A stretch of 64,000 nt of DNA from Hyaloscypha bicolor E (taxonomy: Eukaryota > Ascomycota > Leotiomycetes > Helotiales > Hyaloscyphaceae): the NCBI RefSeq assembly GCF_002865645.1, contig NW_020194667.1, positions 248,001 through 312,000 on the forward strand. Reading direction: 5' to 3'. Below are positions 12,804 through 26,262 of this stretch, in pieces. The notes under the pieces are model-generated. The model was not told where the DNA came from and did no database searches. It saw nothing but the letters and a program-made list of their open reading frames with translations. The number at the start of each line of letters is the position of its first letter. Position 1 is the stretch's first letter. The position numbers and the translations under genes were made by a program.

Positions 12804-14900
12804 CTATATAAAGTTTATTTTATTCTTAAACTAGATACTAATATACTTATTATATAGCTAAGTAAAACAGCTATAGATTTTCCTAGAACTCTAGTTACTT
12901 ACTAGTTAGTATAGATTTAATTATTTAATTTTAAAGTCAAGTATATTAAAGAAACCAAGTATATTATTATTAATGGATTATTAAAATACCTATAATAAAA
13001 AGATAATACTAAAGATAATAAAAATATTAATAAATAATTAGTAATAAAGCTTAATACTATTAGAATAGTATTTATTAAACGGAAAGTTTAGTTAAAGAAA
13101 GTAGTTCTGGTTTAATTATATAATATTATTTTAAGAAATCGAATTTCCAAGACTTTTACTAGATATTTAAATAGTAGTATCTAGTTACTAGAAATTAATA
13201 ATTAAAGCCTTATTATATCTGGAAATAAATTAGTAATATTAAAAAATAATAATATCTGGAAGTTATATAATAAAAGTTATAGTCTTTTATATATAACTTC
13301 TAGTAAAATAATAAATAATAATACTAACTCTTATATTTTATTTAATAACCCGATTATTTTACTAGATTCTTTAAATAATAACTATTCTAAATAATACTAG
13401 AATATTATATAATATCTTATAATATTCTCGAAACCGGAAGAAATATCTAGAATTAAGTTTCGGAAATTAAATAGAAAAGCTTTAAATTATAATATAAGAA
13501 ATTAATTACTATAGAGAGTTATATCTAAAATATATCTATTTTAACTTATTATTAATAATTAAAAGTAAAGGGAAATTATTATTAAAGAGCTATATAATAA
13601 GATTAGATATATAGGAAAAAAGAATACTTTTTATTTAGTAGCTAGCTACTATTATTAGAAAAGTTATTATAATTATATATAAAAGTATATTAGTACTTAT
13701 AAAGTCTATTAGTATAAAAGTAAAAAAAGATAAAAAGAAGCTCTATATTTAATAAAAGCTATATTCTTTTTCTATTATCTTGGAATTAATATAATTAAAC
13801 TACTAGATTATAAAGAATATAATTTACTAGTTATTATTAGAGACGATTTCTTAGAATAGATTAAAGCTAGATCTTTAAAGAATTTAACTAGTAAGAAGAT
13901 TACTAAGTTTATTTAAGAAGAAATTATTTATAAATATAGTTTATTTAGATAGCTTAAGATAAATAGTAGATTAGAATTTAAAGAAATAGTAATTTAGAAA
14001 CTTAATAAGCTAGAAATTAATAGAATTATTATTTTGGCCTATAATTTCAAAGAAAATAATATAATTAAAAAAGGATATTAACTAATTATTTAAGTACTTA
14101 TTATACTTATAATAAATAGAAAGAAGCCTTAAATAGATTTACTACTATATATAAATCTATTAAATTTATTTCTTTTTATATAGTCTATAATAAAGAAACT
14201 ATATTATTTATAGAAATATACTTTCTAATTTAAAGAATACTTAAATAAAATAAAGTCTATAATAGAGAAATATTTCTAGAAATATATATAAAGCAAATAT
14301 AAATAAGAAATAAAGATATTAAAGAAGCCAAAATAAAAAAGAATAGAAAATACTAAAAGAAAAAGAAGTAATTTAATACTATTTACTAGATTTATTTAAA
14401 GCCTATTTCCAAAAAGAATCTAGTTCTTATATATAATATTAAATTAATAAATTAAGACAAGTTAAGAAATATAAAGCTATTATATTACTAGCTTAGCCTA
14501 TATAAAGTAAGATATATAGATTAACTAAAAGAATACTATATACTAAAAAAGCTTAATAGTATTATATTCCGAAGAATATATACTAGAAATTAATTTAAAT
14601 AGTTTATTAAAAGAAATAGATTCTGGTATTTCCCTAAAAATAAAATTAATAATAAATATATATTTATAAATAAATATTTCAAAATAGATATAGAACTAGA
14701 AAAGGAAATAGTTATAGAATACTATAAGTAAAATAGTACTTAGAAGATTAAAAAAGCTACTAGTATTATTATATATATTTCAGAATTATTAAAATTAGAA
14801 AGAGTAAAGTATATTTTCTTTATAGAAAACTAGAAGAAAGCATCTAATAATAGAAGCTCTTCTTAATCTAATATAAAGTTTATTACTTTTAATTCTTTAT
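12804..14900 (+). mobile_element. Gypsy element A, RNase H end and integrase
   Basis: The frame resumes after C1 with LYKVYFILKLDTN (for VYFILELDAN), then FKVKYIK and a decayed ADGLSR motif at about 12,940-12,990. Integrase follows. The zinc-binding and core segment (about 13,560-14,230) shows NTFYLVASYYYW, IIRDDFLEW, ARSLKNLTSKK, EFKEIVIQKLNK and a decayed YHPQGNGMIERGH. A chromatin-targeting or basic tail runs to about 14,870. Stops replace Q and W throughout. Confidence 0.8.
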
Positions 14901-16699
14901 ATATCTTTTATTTTTTTATTTTTAATTATTATTTATAATCTTTAGGAACTATTATTATTAGATTATTATTCTAGAAATCGGACGAGCTTTACTATTACTT
15001 ATTTCTTATTATTATTTAATTATTATTACTAGATCTTGGGAATTAAATATAAAATATTTCTTTTAATATAAAAATAAATAGGAAATTAAGAGGTTATTTT
15101 ATAGACTCTTAATTCCGAACTATAATACTTTCCAGAAAGTTCTTATAATATAGATAATAACTATATATAGAAAAGAGAAAAAAAAAAAAAGAAAGAAAGT
15201 CTTTTATATATATTTTACTAAACTAGAAATCTTTTAAAAGCTTTATTTATCTTTTAACTAGCTATTCTCGCAGCTTATACTAGTCTGAAATTAGACTATA
15301 ATATCTATAGATCTTAACTTTAACTTAAACTACTATTATAAGTTTATTTATAATATATAAGTAAACTTTCTAATTAGAAGTTATATATAAATAGAATAGC
15401 CGAACTAGAAGTCCTACTAGAGAAAAGGGAAATATTATTAAACCTAATAATTATTTCTAAAAGTATTTACTAATATATAATTCTGGAAATCTTTTAGATA
15501 TTAGATAAACTAGATCTGCCTATTTAAAACCTATCTTATATCTAGTCTATTTTATATTAAAGAGCCTATCTTCTTTCCTATATAATTATAGCTATATTTA
15601 AAATATATATTAAAGTTTAGTTAGTATATTATATATTTCTATTTTTATATAAAGAAAACTTCTCCTATATAGAACTTATTTCTTAATTAAAATATCGTTT
15701 TATTATCGGGAACTAATTACTTCTTTAAAAAGCTAATATAATTTACTAATTCTTATTATTAATCTATTTCTTATTATTAAATATTATCTAAATAATTAAG
15801 AAGATATCTTTAATCCTATATCTTTAATACTAATTCGAAATATTTAAGTTTTCTATATTCTATATTAACTTTAATATTAATTATTCTAAACTTAATAATA
15901 ATATTATAAATTCTATTTATACTATTTTATAATTCTTTTTTTTATAACCTCTAAAGCCTTTAATATTACTTTTATAAATATAAATATTATTTTAAAGTTC
16001 TAATTAACTAAATAGTTTTATATTATTTAAAGTCGATTTTAATAAATACTAAATAAATATAATTAGCTTTTAGAAGAGATATAAATTAGTTTTAAAAGAA
16101 GTAATACTTTCTGCTAAATTATTTCTTAATTCTATTATTCTAAATTATTTCTTAATTATATTATTCTAACTTCTTTTTTATTAATATTTACTTTATATTT
16201 TCTAAATATCTTTAATATATTTATATATTTCTTATATTATTTCCTTTCTTTTATACTATTTTTAAATTAATAGAGATATTTCTAAATAAATAAGAAATCG
16301 GGATATACTTATATTATAAAAATTTTATTATTTTCTTTTATATTTTAATACTTTAGATATTACTACTATATTTATATTTCTATTATATTATCTTCTTATT
16401 TCCCTATTATTACTATTTAGTTTAATCTGCTTTAATTATTTCCTAGATTATATTTTCTTAGATATATATATTTATATTCTTTTCTATAATAGAAGCCTAA
16501 CTCTATATTTTATCTTTTATAATTATTTCTAATTTATAATTATATTACCTTAAATATATCTAATTATTATATTTACTTTCCCTATTATATATACTACTAT
16601 TTTAGCTTTATTTTCTTACTAGAAAGAAAGAAAAACTCGAATATATATAATATCTTTATATAATTCAAGTTTATTCTAATTTATTCTTTATTTTAGAAA
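14901..16699. other. AT-rich RIPped sequence, nothing recognised
   Basis: No protein domain, LTR pair or RNA gene could be recognised on either strand. The stretch is nearly free of CpA/TpG like its neighbours, so it is probably repeat-derived. The 3' end of element A may lie here, but no matching LTR was found. Confidence 0.5.
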
Positions 16700-19559
16700 A
16701 TATTTAAAAGAAATTCTTATAATTTTAAGAACCTTTAATTCTATAACCTATAACTATTATACTAATAATACTTTTATAATTCTTTAAAAATAATAAAATA
16801 ACTAAAGAATAGATTTCTCAAGCTAGTAAAATATAGTAGTTAGTTCTTATAAGCTATAATATTATTAAAAGCCTATAGATTAATAGTATTAAAGTTCAGA
16901 GTATTAAAGAAGCTTAGGTAGTTATAGAAGGCCTACTAATACTAGAAAAGATAGCTATAATTACCGAGTTTAATATAAATATCCTGGATAAGCTAAATAA
17001 TATATATAATAAGCTCTTAAAATAGAAAACCTTTATTAAAGACGGAACTAGACTAGAATTAACTAAAAGAAGCTAAAAAATTACTAAGCTAATAATAGAG
17101 AATTCGAGAATATTATTAAAGGCATTTCTAAAGGCAGATAATAGAAGCTTAATAAGATTAAGACTATAATAAATAGTCTAGAAACTAAGGATTAGAATGG
17201 AATTATACTATATAGTAAAGCTTTTAGCTAATATATTAATAATATCTATAATAATTTTAGTAAAAATATTTATAAGAAGTTATATTTCTTTTTTAAAATA
17301 AAAGCTTTAGTATATAAAGCTATTTAATTAATTAATAAAGCTATTTTAAAGTATATAGTAAGAATAAGAAGCTTTAAAATACTAGTATATTTACTAAATC
17401 AGATATTACTAAAGTATTTAAATAGACTAAAGCTATTTCAGAACCTAAAAAATTAATTTTTAAGCTATTATTAGCTAATAATTTTAAAGCTAAATAGTAT
17501 ATCTTTAATATTTCCGGAATTCTAATTAAGAGAGTTTATAATAATAAGCCTTTTCCTGCTTTTTAAAATAAGCCTAAAAAATAGGCCCCTATTATAATTT
17601 CAGTTTTAATTTAATTAGATCCAGCTAATAAGAATAGAGCTAATTCGATATAACCTAGTAATAAATCTACTAGTAAGACTAATAGAACTAGTATAACTAG
17701 ATAAAAAGAACCTAGTAAGAAAAAAGAATAAGCTAAGCTTAAGACTTCTAATAAATAGCGAAAATCTAAGTACTAGTCTAAATATAAGACTAGTAAAATA
17801 GAGAAAAACGAAAAGAAAAACGAAAAGAAATCCTTTATTCTAAAGAAAAAGATATTATCTAGAAAAACTTCTATATTTATATCTAGAACTAAGAAATAGA
17901 AAACTAAGAATATTAAGTCCGGAAAACTTAAAGGCATCTAGTATATTTATAAGATATTAGCTAAATAGAAGTTAATATTTATTTAATAAAATAAATATAT
18001 ATTTAAGAAAATATATAATAGTATTTTGGGACCTATTTATAAGTAAGAATACTATAGAATTACTAATAAATTCCTTAAAGCTCCTTATATAATATATATT
18101 TAATAGCTTACTAATACTCTCTATATTAATATAAAAGACTTTAGTAATATTAAATATACTCTAAAGCTAGTTACTAAGATCTATAAAGTTACTAAAAATA
18201 AGAAATATATTTCTATTATTTGGGTAAATAAGAAGATATAGGATTTCTTCTATAAAAATCAAGAAATTAAAAAATATAAATATAAATACTATATTTCTAA
18301 TTAATTTCACCCAAATTTATAGCTCTAATTTAATATTATAGGTTCTATTTCTAAATCTGGTATTACTAATCTAAATATAAATAGTTATATTTATAAAAAA
18401 GATTATCTAAAATAGATTAAAAAGCTTAATATTTAAAAGCTCTTAATTAAAAAAAATAGAAATACTATAATTTTATCTCTAAAAAGATAATATATTGAAG
18501 TATAGAGATCTAGATAATAGTTATTTTATCTTAGCCTCTTAACTTTTAATAATAGACCTATTAATATAGCTCGGATTTTATAAGATATTAAATAAATACC
18601 CTATTTACTTAGTTATTTACCTTTAGCTAGCCCGATATTATATTTCTAGAAATATTAATTATAATTAATATAAAGATAATATTAAAGATCTAGCTATTAC
18701 TAAAACTTTAAATAGCAAATTCTATTTTAGTAAAAAGTATTAGAATATTAGCTATATTTTTCTTATAAACTATAAAAAGGCTATTATCTTTAATAAGAAA
18801 TTCTTTAAAAATATTAATTACTCTTCTATTTCTAATAAATTTAAGCCGGAAGCAGCTAAGGAAATAGGTAAGTATTTACTAAAAGTAGTAAAAAGAAAGA
18901 TTCTAAATATAGTTTATTTAACTAAATAAATAAATACCTTTAGCTAAATAATCTATAAGTCTGGAATTATAGATAAGTAATAATTCTCGGATAATATAGA
19001 AGCCGAAAAATAGTTTAATAATAATTTACTATTTAATAGGCCTTTTACTATAATTCTAATAAGTCTAGTTATTATTAAAAATAGAATATATAAAAATAGA
19101 ATTTCTTATAAAATTATTAAAGCCTTTTATCTAGAGCTTTCCCCTTTTATTAAAAGTCGATTTAAGAATATTATAAATAATATAAAATTCGAAGAAGTTA
19201 TTTATTTAGAATATATTAGTATAATTTATAATATAATTTATTATAATAAGCCTTTTTAATATCTAGTAATAAAGATAGAAATTAAGTAATAATTAAAGGT
19301 AAATACTAATTAATATAAAGAATTATATCGGATTTAATATAAGAATATAGCTAAGCAAATTTAAATTAGTTTTAAGCAAGTTCAGAAGTATAAAATAAGA
19401 CTATTTAAGAATAATAAGTTTTATTTTAGATATATTAAAAAGAAATTAGATTAATTAATAGAGAAGAATCCCGATTATTTTATTAATTCGAATTCTAAAT
19501 AGGATTTTTCTATTATTTTTGGTATTTAGGAAATAAGTATAAATAATTAAGAAGTTAGA
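16700..19559 (+). pseudogene. Degraded plus-strand protein remnant, unidentified
   Basis: Reading TAA and TAG as former Q/W codons gives a long plus-strand frame. It has a helical N-terminal part (SIKVQSIKEAQVVIEGLL), a lysine/glutamate-rich linker near 17,640-17,900, and a C-terminal part (KNPDYFINSNSK...DFSIIFGI) that stops just before the C5 LTR at 19560. I do not recognise the family. The position suggests an internal region of a C-family element, a Gag-like protein or a captured gene. Reading through RIP stops can create false continuity, so confidence is low. Confidence 0.35.
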
Positions 19560-19863
19560 TATAGTATAGCAGGCTATATTCTCTAAAAATTATATTATTT
19601 GAGTAGTTTTAAGGTTTTAGTTATATAATAAAAACTATAGTCTTTTATATATAACTTATAGAAATTACATAAGAAAGCTAGTTTTTTTATAGTCCTAGAG
19701 AAGAATTCCTTATAAGTATTTAATTAATTAAGCTTTTTATATATTATATACTATTTATACTTTACTATTTATATTTTTAATTTATTATTTTATTATTAAG
19801 TCACGTTTTATATTCTAATATGTTTTATATAGGTTTTTGTCTTATTATGATTTCTTTCCTATA
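19560..19863 (+). repeat. C5: heavily RIPped C-family LTR without target duplication
   Basis: 304 bp aligning end to end with 12501-12803, but with TGTGGTACGGCAGG changed to TATAGTATAGCAGG and CCCTCCCACA changed to TTTCCTATA at the end. Flanks TAGA and GTAT do not match, unlike C1, C2 and C3. It may be one LTR of a longer element whose partner is the copy at 1-130, or a product of recombination. The degraded C-terminus of the helicase pseudogene abuts its right side. Confidence 0.75.
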
Positions 19864-22571
19864 GTATTAAGAGATTTTTATTAGTATACTACATTTTCTA
19901 ATTATAAATAAATAGCTATTCTTATAATAATACTAATATCTAGTACTTCTAAAGTTATATATTATAGCTATATATATAGCTACTTTTTCCTTATTATTTA
20001 CTAGTATATAGAATATTAAACCTTATAGTATTTTCTTAACTTTCTTAACTTCGTTTTTTATACTTATAGTTTAGTTAAAATATTTATTATATATTTTGGA
20101 TATAAGTTAAAGATATTTTCTAGCCTTATTTAAGAGTTATATAAGTTCTAATTCAGGCTCTATAAGGCTTTGCTCGAGGGCAAGAAACCGTATTTAGTAT
20201 AGAATACCCTTAATATAGTTTTCTAATTAGTTTCTTGATTTAGATTTTACTATTAATTTTTTATATTTCTTTTTATTAATATTTAGATTAACCTGGATTC
20301 TAAAAGAACTTATATTAGTCTCGCCTTTCTAATTATTAAGGAAAATTAGGAAAATAATATAATTATATCTAATAAGTAATATTATAGTTAGAAGCCAGTT
20401 ATAACCTGAAAAATATTAATTTTGAAATATAAATTAATATTAATTCTATAATATCTATAGGTATTTTAAATAAGGTTATAGATATAGCTAAAGAATTATT
20501 CTTTCTTATTAATCTATTATAGAAATTTTTAATCTTTTTTTAAAGTCTAATAATTATTTTATATTAGTTCTTTTTATATATAAGAGTTCTAATCTAGGAG
20601 ATTTAGTAATTATAACTTTCTTTTAACTAAAGAGGCCCTAATAGAGAAGTTTTTAGTAATACTTTATTAGAAGCCTTTTACCTACTTTTAGTAATTTTAT
20701 AAAGCTCTGCTTTAATTACTTATATTTTAGTAATTAGAAAAATAAATTCTATATTAGCCCAGATAATGAATTTCTTTATTATCTTATTAATTAATACTCG
20801 ATAAATAATATAATTATAGTAATTAAGGCTTTATAAAAAGCTATAATAAGTTAGATAGCTTTTTATTCCGGAAATAGAGAATAGTTTAATATTATTCTTT
20901 AGATCTATAATTAAGTCTTTATTATTTATAATATAGAAATCTAATATATTTATATATTTATTTATATTTTTTAGGATAAAAATATATTTATAAAATAATA
21001 TAATATAAGAATTTTTATTAAGATTAATTTTCTCGAAAATAAATAATAAAATAAATTTAATAATTATTTCTTTAATTATTAAATATATATAAATTTAATA
21101 ATATATAATACCTGAATAGATCTTTCTATAAATAAACGAATATTAATATTTATAAACTAATATCTTTATATAGTATTCTAAATATAATAATAGATTATAA
21201 AATATTATATATAATAATAAATATTATCTATAATATAAATAAAATTAAGTATAATTCTTTATATATAATATATAAGACTTATAATAAACTTACTATATTT
21301 CAAATAATTATAGCTAATTTTATAGGATTTCATATAAAGAAAATAGAATATATTACTATAATATAGAGCTTTATAACTATAATTATAGGTTATATATAAT
21401 CTTTTATATTAAATATTATAAATTTTACAAATTTTTTTAATAATTATATTTTTAATTCTAGTATTATAATTTTTATAAATATATATATAATTATATTTAT
21501 AAATTAATACTATTTTATAAATTATTAAATAGAAATAATTAATATTTAAAAGTAGTCTATAATAATAGATTCGGATTTTATATTTATAATATTCTATAAT
21601 TTATTTTATTTAAATCTAATAATAAACTTCTTTTAGTATTTATATTTTATAATATTTTAGCTATCTAGTAATATATTTATATAATAAAGAAATATTAAAT
21701 AATATAACTTGGTATTTTGGCTTATATAAATCTTTATAAGATTTCGAATACTTATATTTATAATTTTATTTTATTTTTAGATAATATTTAAAGTAATAAA
21801 TTATATTATATAAAGATATAAAATAGTATATATTAGAATAGAAATACTTATAAAGAAGTTTTAATAAATATCTTTTAATATAATTGCTTTTAGGAGTAAG
21901 CCGAGCGAAATTATCTAATATTAAAATTTTAATTAATATTTCTTTATATTAAGAATAGTATAATACAAGTATTAGATTAATATTATTTAAATATTTTAAA
22001 ATAGAGAGTATTTTAGCTTATATAAGAACAGGTCTCGAGATATTAGAATTACTAATAATATATATTTTATTTTATATATAATTTAGTAATATATTAATAT
22101 AATTAGAAGTTTTTAAGAATCTATATTTTTGCTTATTATTATTTCGAACTAAGGAAATAATAATAACTTTTATTTTTTTATCTTAGAAATTATTAATAGT
22201 AATAATTTTTAAAGTATTAAATAATATTATTTTCTAAACTTAAACTTGGTTATTTATAAAAGTTTCTAAATTATTTTAAAGTTCCTGAGCTTTTAATTCT
22301 TTTTAATCTTAATCTCTAATAATAATTTTAAAGAAATTTACTAGTTACTTTTTAAGTTTTTATAATTGCCCTAGATATAAAATAATAACTATAATATTCT
22401 TACTTTTATATATTTCTTATCTTATAAAATATAAGATAAGAGTAATAATTATATTTATTTTAAAAGAATTAGTTTTTAATAAGAAAATAGCTTAGGTAGA
22501 TTATAGATCTTTTTTTTCTTAATAGTTAAACTAATATAAGTAATTTTATATTCTATTAATTTTCGGATATT
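19864..22571 (-). pseudogene. NFX1/ZNFX1-type SF1 helicase pseudogene, C-terminal part
   Basis: On the minus strand, read through RIP stops, the segment just left of element E gives the C-terminal helicase core. It shows LKTNSF (for SKHNEFE), ILYFIRQ (for VRYLIRQG), IIVITLYLGQLQKLKK (motif VLTPYLGQL), ITINNFQDKKIKVIIISL (motif ATVDNFQGEEAKVVIVSL), RNNNKQKYRFLKTSN and the decayed NVLLSRARHGMYIIGN motif VI. This continues directly from the N-terminal part at 36423-39250 across the ATATT target duplication. The distal part, about 19,900-21,800, should encode the family's cysteine-rich NFX1 repeats but is too mutated to confirm. Relatives include S. pombe Hrr1 and animal ZNFX1, RNA-silencing helicases. 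Confidence 0.75.
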
Positions 22572-22898
22572 TATAATAGATATATATAATAATATATAAA
22601 TAGATATTAAATATTATAAATCTAGTTTCCTATTTTAAATAAAGCTTATAATTAGAATTATATAAGTAATAGGAATTATATAGATTATATTAGCTTATAT
22701 TTTCTAGTTAAGTAAGGAGCTTTATATACTTAGCTAAATACTAGGAAATATATAAGAAAATATTTCTAGCTTTGGAAAGAGGTATTAATTAGTCTTTTAT
22801 TAGAATTAATTCTTGAAATCAGTTATATTTATAAGTATTACTTTATAGCTTATTTACCTTAACTATTTATATATTATTCTATTATTCTATATCTTATA
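22572..22898 (+). repeat. 5' LTR of element E
   Basis: 327 bp beginning TATAATAG and ending CTTATA, RIP forms of TGTAATAG...CTTACA. It is the same length as the right copy. Confidence 0.88.
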
Positions 22899-25800
22899 TT
22901 CTAATTAATTTAATTTTTAGAAAGTAGTTTATTATAAGATAATCAAGCTATTAATAAATAAAACTATTAATAGCTAGAGTATTAACTAGAAAAAGTATCT
23001 CTATTATTACTAGAATAACCTAACTAGATATTTAAAAAAGTATCTAGTTAAGTACTTTTTATATTACCTAATTAGAAAAAGGAAATAAAACTCAGATATT
23101 TCTAGAACTAGCTAGTAAAATAATAATAATAGAGAAATTAGTAGTAGCTTATTATTATATTACTAAGTTAGAAATAGAAATATAATAGAGAGAAAATCTA
23201 GAAAAGCTAGAAGCTTAGATCTATTATTTTAAAAATATTCGAATATCCGGTATAAAATCCGTTATATCTCTAGTAGTATTTTTAGTTTAAAAGACTTTAA
23301 AAACCCGAGAACTATCTATTTACTAGAGAAAGAATATTAAAGAAGCCTAGAACTTCTTTTATTAAGCAAAGTTAAAATAGTATAAAAATAATAGAATTAT
23401 CTAGGCTACTAATATAATAAAGATTATATATTATACTTTCTATTTTAAGAATATAGCTAGAAATATCTAGAAATATAGGAAGTAATTAGTAGGTATTAAT
23501 ATTATAAATTAGAAGATCTTTATTAAGTTTATAAAAAAAAATTATTTTAGATCTAGAGAACTATAATAATAATATTCTTACTAAGTTTAAGAATACTAAA
23601 TAATAGCCAGGCCAGAATATTTAAAGCTTTATATCTTACTTAAATAGCTTATTAGATAACTTAGAATATATGAGTTTATTATAAAAGTAAAATAATTTAT
23701 TTAATAGCTTAAAATAGAAAATTCGAAATAAAATTCATTATTAAAAAAATACTTTATAAAAGAGAAAGAAACTTATCTTTATAGCTATAAGAATTAAGAA
23801 TAATTTAAATCTATTTATTTAATAAAAATATAATAATAAGCTAATAGAATAATAAAAGAAAGAAAATAGAAGAAAAGAAAAAGAAAATAATTAAAAAAAC
23901 GGAAAAGAAGTATATTTCTATTATAAGATTTATAAAACCGAAATAGCAAAAATATAGTAATAGAGTCTAATATAGTACTTATATTAGAATCTATAAAACC
24001 GGATATAATTTACTTTATTTACTAGAAAAAGGATTACTATATTATTACTTACTTAAATTAAAGGAAACTAACTTATTATAACTATAATAAAACTAGTTAT
24101 AAATTATATAAATATCTAGAATTAAAGAAACCAGAAAACAGATATATTCTATAATAATTATACTTATTTATATTATAGAAGGCAAAGTTTCTAAAATAAG
24201 AATAATAATTAAAATTACTATTAAAATAAGGCAAAATAAGTAAAGAGTTAAAGTATTAATTAATTCGGATATAAAGGCTAATTATATAAAGAGAAAGCTA
24301 GCTTTAAATATAAGTATTTCATTAATATTAAGAATAACTTTCTTATTTTTATTAGAGGAAAAAAGAATTTATTTATATAAAGATTACATTTTTAGAATTA
24401 CTAATAATAATATACTAAAGAATTAAAAAAAGGCTAATATATACTTTATATTATATAATTTTAATCTAAATTATATTAATATAATATTTGAATTCCTATA
24501 GCTTTATTAAATTAATTCCCTGATTTCTTTTAGAAAAGTATTATAAAAATACTAGATTTAATTATAAAAAATTAAAGTTCTAAATACTAGAAAGTTTACT
24601 AAAGTAATAAAATATAAGATATATATTTTTCTATTAATTACTTACTTTATAATAGATAGCTAAAAAGTTATTACTATTATTATAAATAAAATAATTATAT
24701 TTCCTAAAAAGTATTAGAATCTTTTCCGAATATTCTTTATAAAAGCTATAAATATACTATATAACTACTATATAATAAAGTATTATATAGATCTGAAACC
24801 AGAATTCTAATTACTATATAGTTCTATATATATTTTATTAGAAAAGAAGCTTAAAGTTCTTTAGAAATATCTTAATACTAGCTTAGAAAAGAAATAGATC
24901 TATTATTTTACTAGTCTAGCTAATACTCTAATTATATTTATTTTAAAAAAAAGAAGGCAACTTATATTTATATATTAATTACTAGAATCTAAATAGAATT
25001 ACTATTAAGAACCAAATACTATTATTATTTATTAATAAGATAATAAATAGATTTTATAAAATAAAAATATATATAAAGCTAGATTTAAAAAATACTTATT
25101 ATTAGTTATAAATATAAGAAAGTAATAAGTAAAAGATAGTATTTCAAATATACTATAAATATTTTAAATATTATATTATATTCTTTAAACTATTTAATAC
25201 TTTAGTAATATTTCAGATATATATTAATTATATACTAGTAGGCCTTATAAATATTATTTATATAGTTTATTTAGATAATGTTTTAATTTATTTAGAGAAT
25301 CTAGAATAGTATATAATAATAGTCTAATATATACTCGAATAGTTATAATAATACTAGTTTTTTATAAACTTAGTAAAATATAAGTTTAATATAAAAAAAA
25401 TAAAGTTTCTGGAATTTATAATTAGCTTAGATAATATAGAAATAGAAACTAGCCGGATTATAGCTATTAGAAAATAGCTAGCCCTAAAGAATAATATTCG
25501 AGAAGTTCAAGTATTTTTGGGTTTTACTAACTTTTACTAGAGATTTATTTATAAATATTTCAGAATAATAAAAGAGTTAACTAATTTATTAAAAACTAGT
25601 AAAAATTTATAATATTATTTTAGCTAGATAAATAAGGTAAATAAGGCTTTTAAGAAGCTATAAATTATATTTATAATAGTATTAATTCTTTATTATTTTA
25701 ATCTAGCCTTAAAAATTTATATAAAAACAGATATTTTAGGATTTATAATTATAGATATAATTTTCTAGCTCTTTAGTAAAAAGGCAAAAGCTAGGTAATA

Positions 25801-25910
25801 CTCTATTATTTTCTATTTAAAGAAAATAACTATAATTAAATATAGATATAAGATATATAATTTTAAACTTTTAGCTATTATTCTAGTATTTTATACTTAA
25901 TAGTATTATC

Positions 25911-26262
25911 TATTACAGACCTATAAAGGAAGCCTATAAATAAGGCACTTATAAGAAAACTATTTATTAAGAAAACTAAGCTAAGAAAAAAAGGAAGTCT
26001 TAAGCTAAGGTTCCTTAAGTATTTATAATTCTTTACTTATAGCTCGGCCTAATAGGGTTTAGTATTCTAAATTTCCCAGAGTATAGCTTTCTTTAGCTTT
26101 ATTATATATAACTATTATATAACCCTAGATACTAAATACTAGGCTCAGATACTAAATACTAGATACTAGGCTCAGATACTAAATATTAGATACTAGACTC
26201 AGATATTAAATGCCAGATACCAGGCTCAGATACTAGGCTAGATAGAGTATAGAATTATAATA
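25911..26262 (-). repeat. LTR of element D (left copy)
   Basis: 352 bp starting TATTACAGACC and ending ATAATA. It carries an internal tandem array of AGATACTAAATACTAGGCTC-like units at about 26,130-26,245. Confidence 0.88.
26130..26245. repeat. Minisatellite inside left D LTR
   Basis: About five imperfect units alternating the cores AGATACTAAATACT and AGATACTAGGCTC. The matching array in the other D LTR (about 32,612-32,730) has the same phase but differs mainly by C/T and G/A, so the array predates insertion. Confidence 0.75.

Noticed and set aside
12669..12857. 62-residue plus-strand open frame with hydrophobic residues
   Set aside because: It lies in the C1 repeat and its near-identical twin occurs in C3 in inverted orientation; it is a translation of an LTR-like repeat.
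26130..26245. CRISPR-like spaced repeats
   Set aside because: Units are contiguous and imperfect with no unique spacers, lie in an LTR and occur in a fungal genome; this is a minisatellite.
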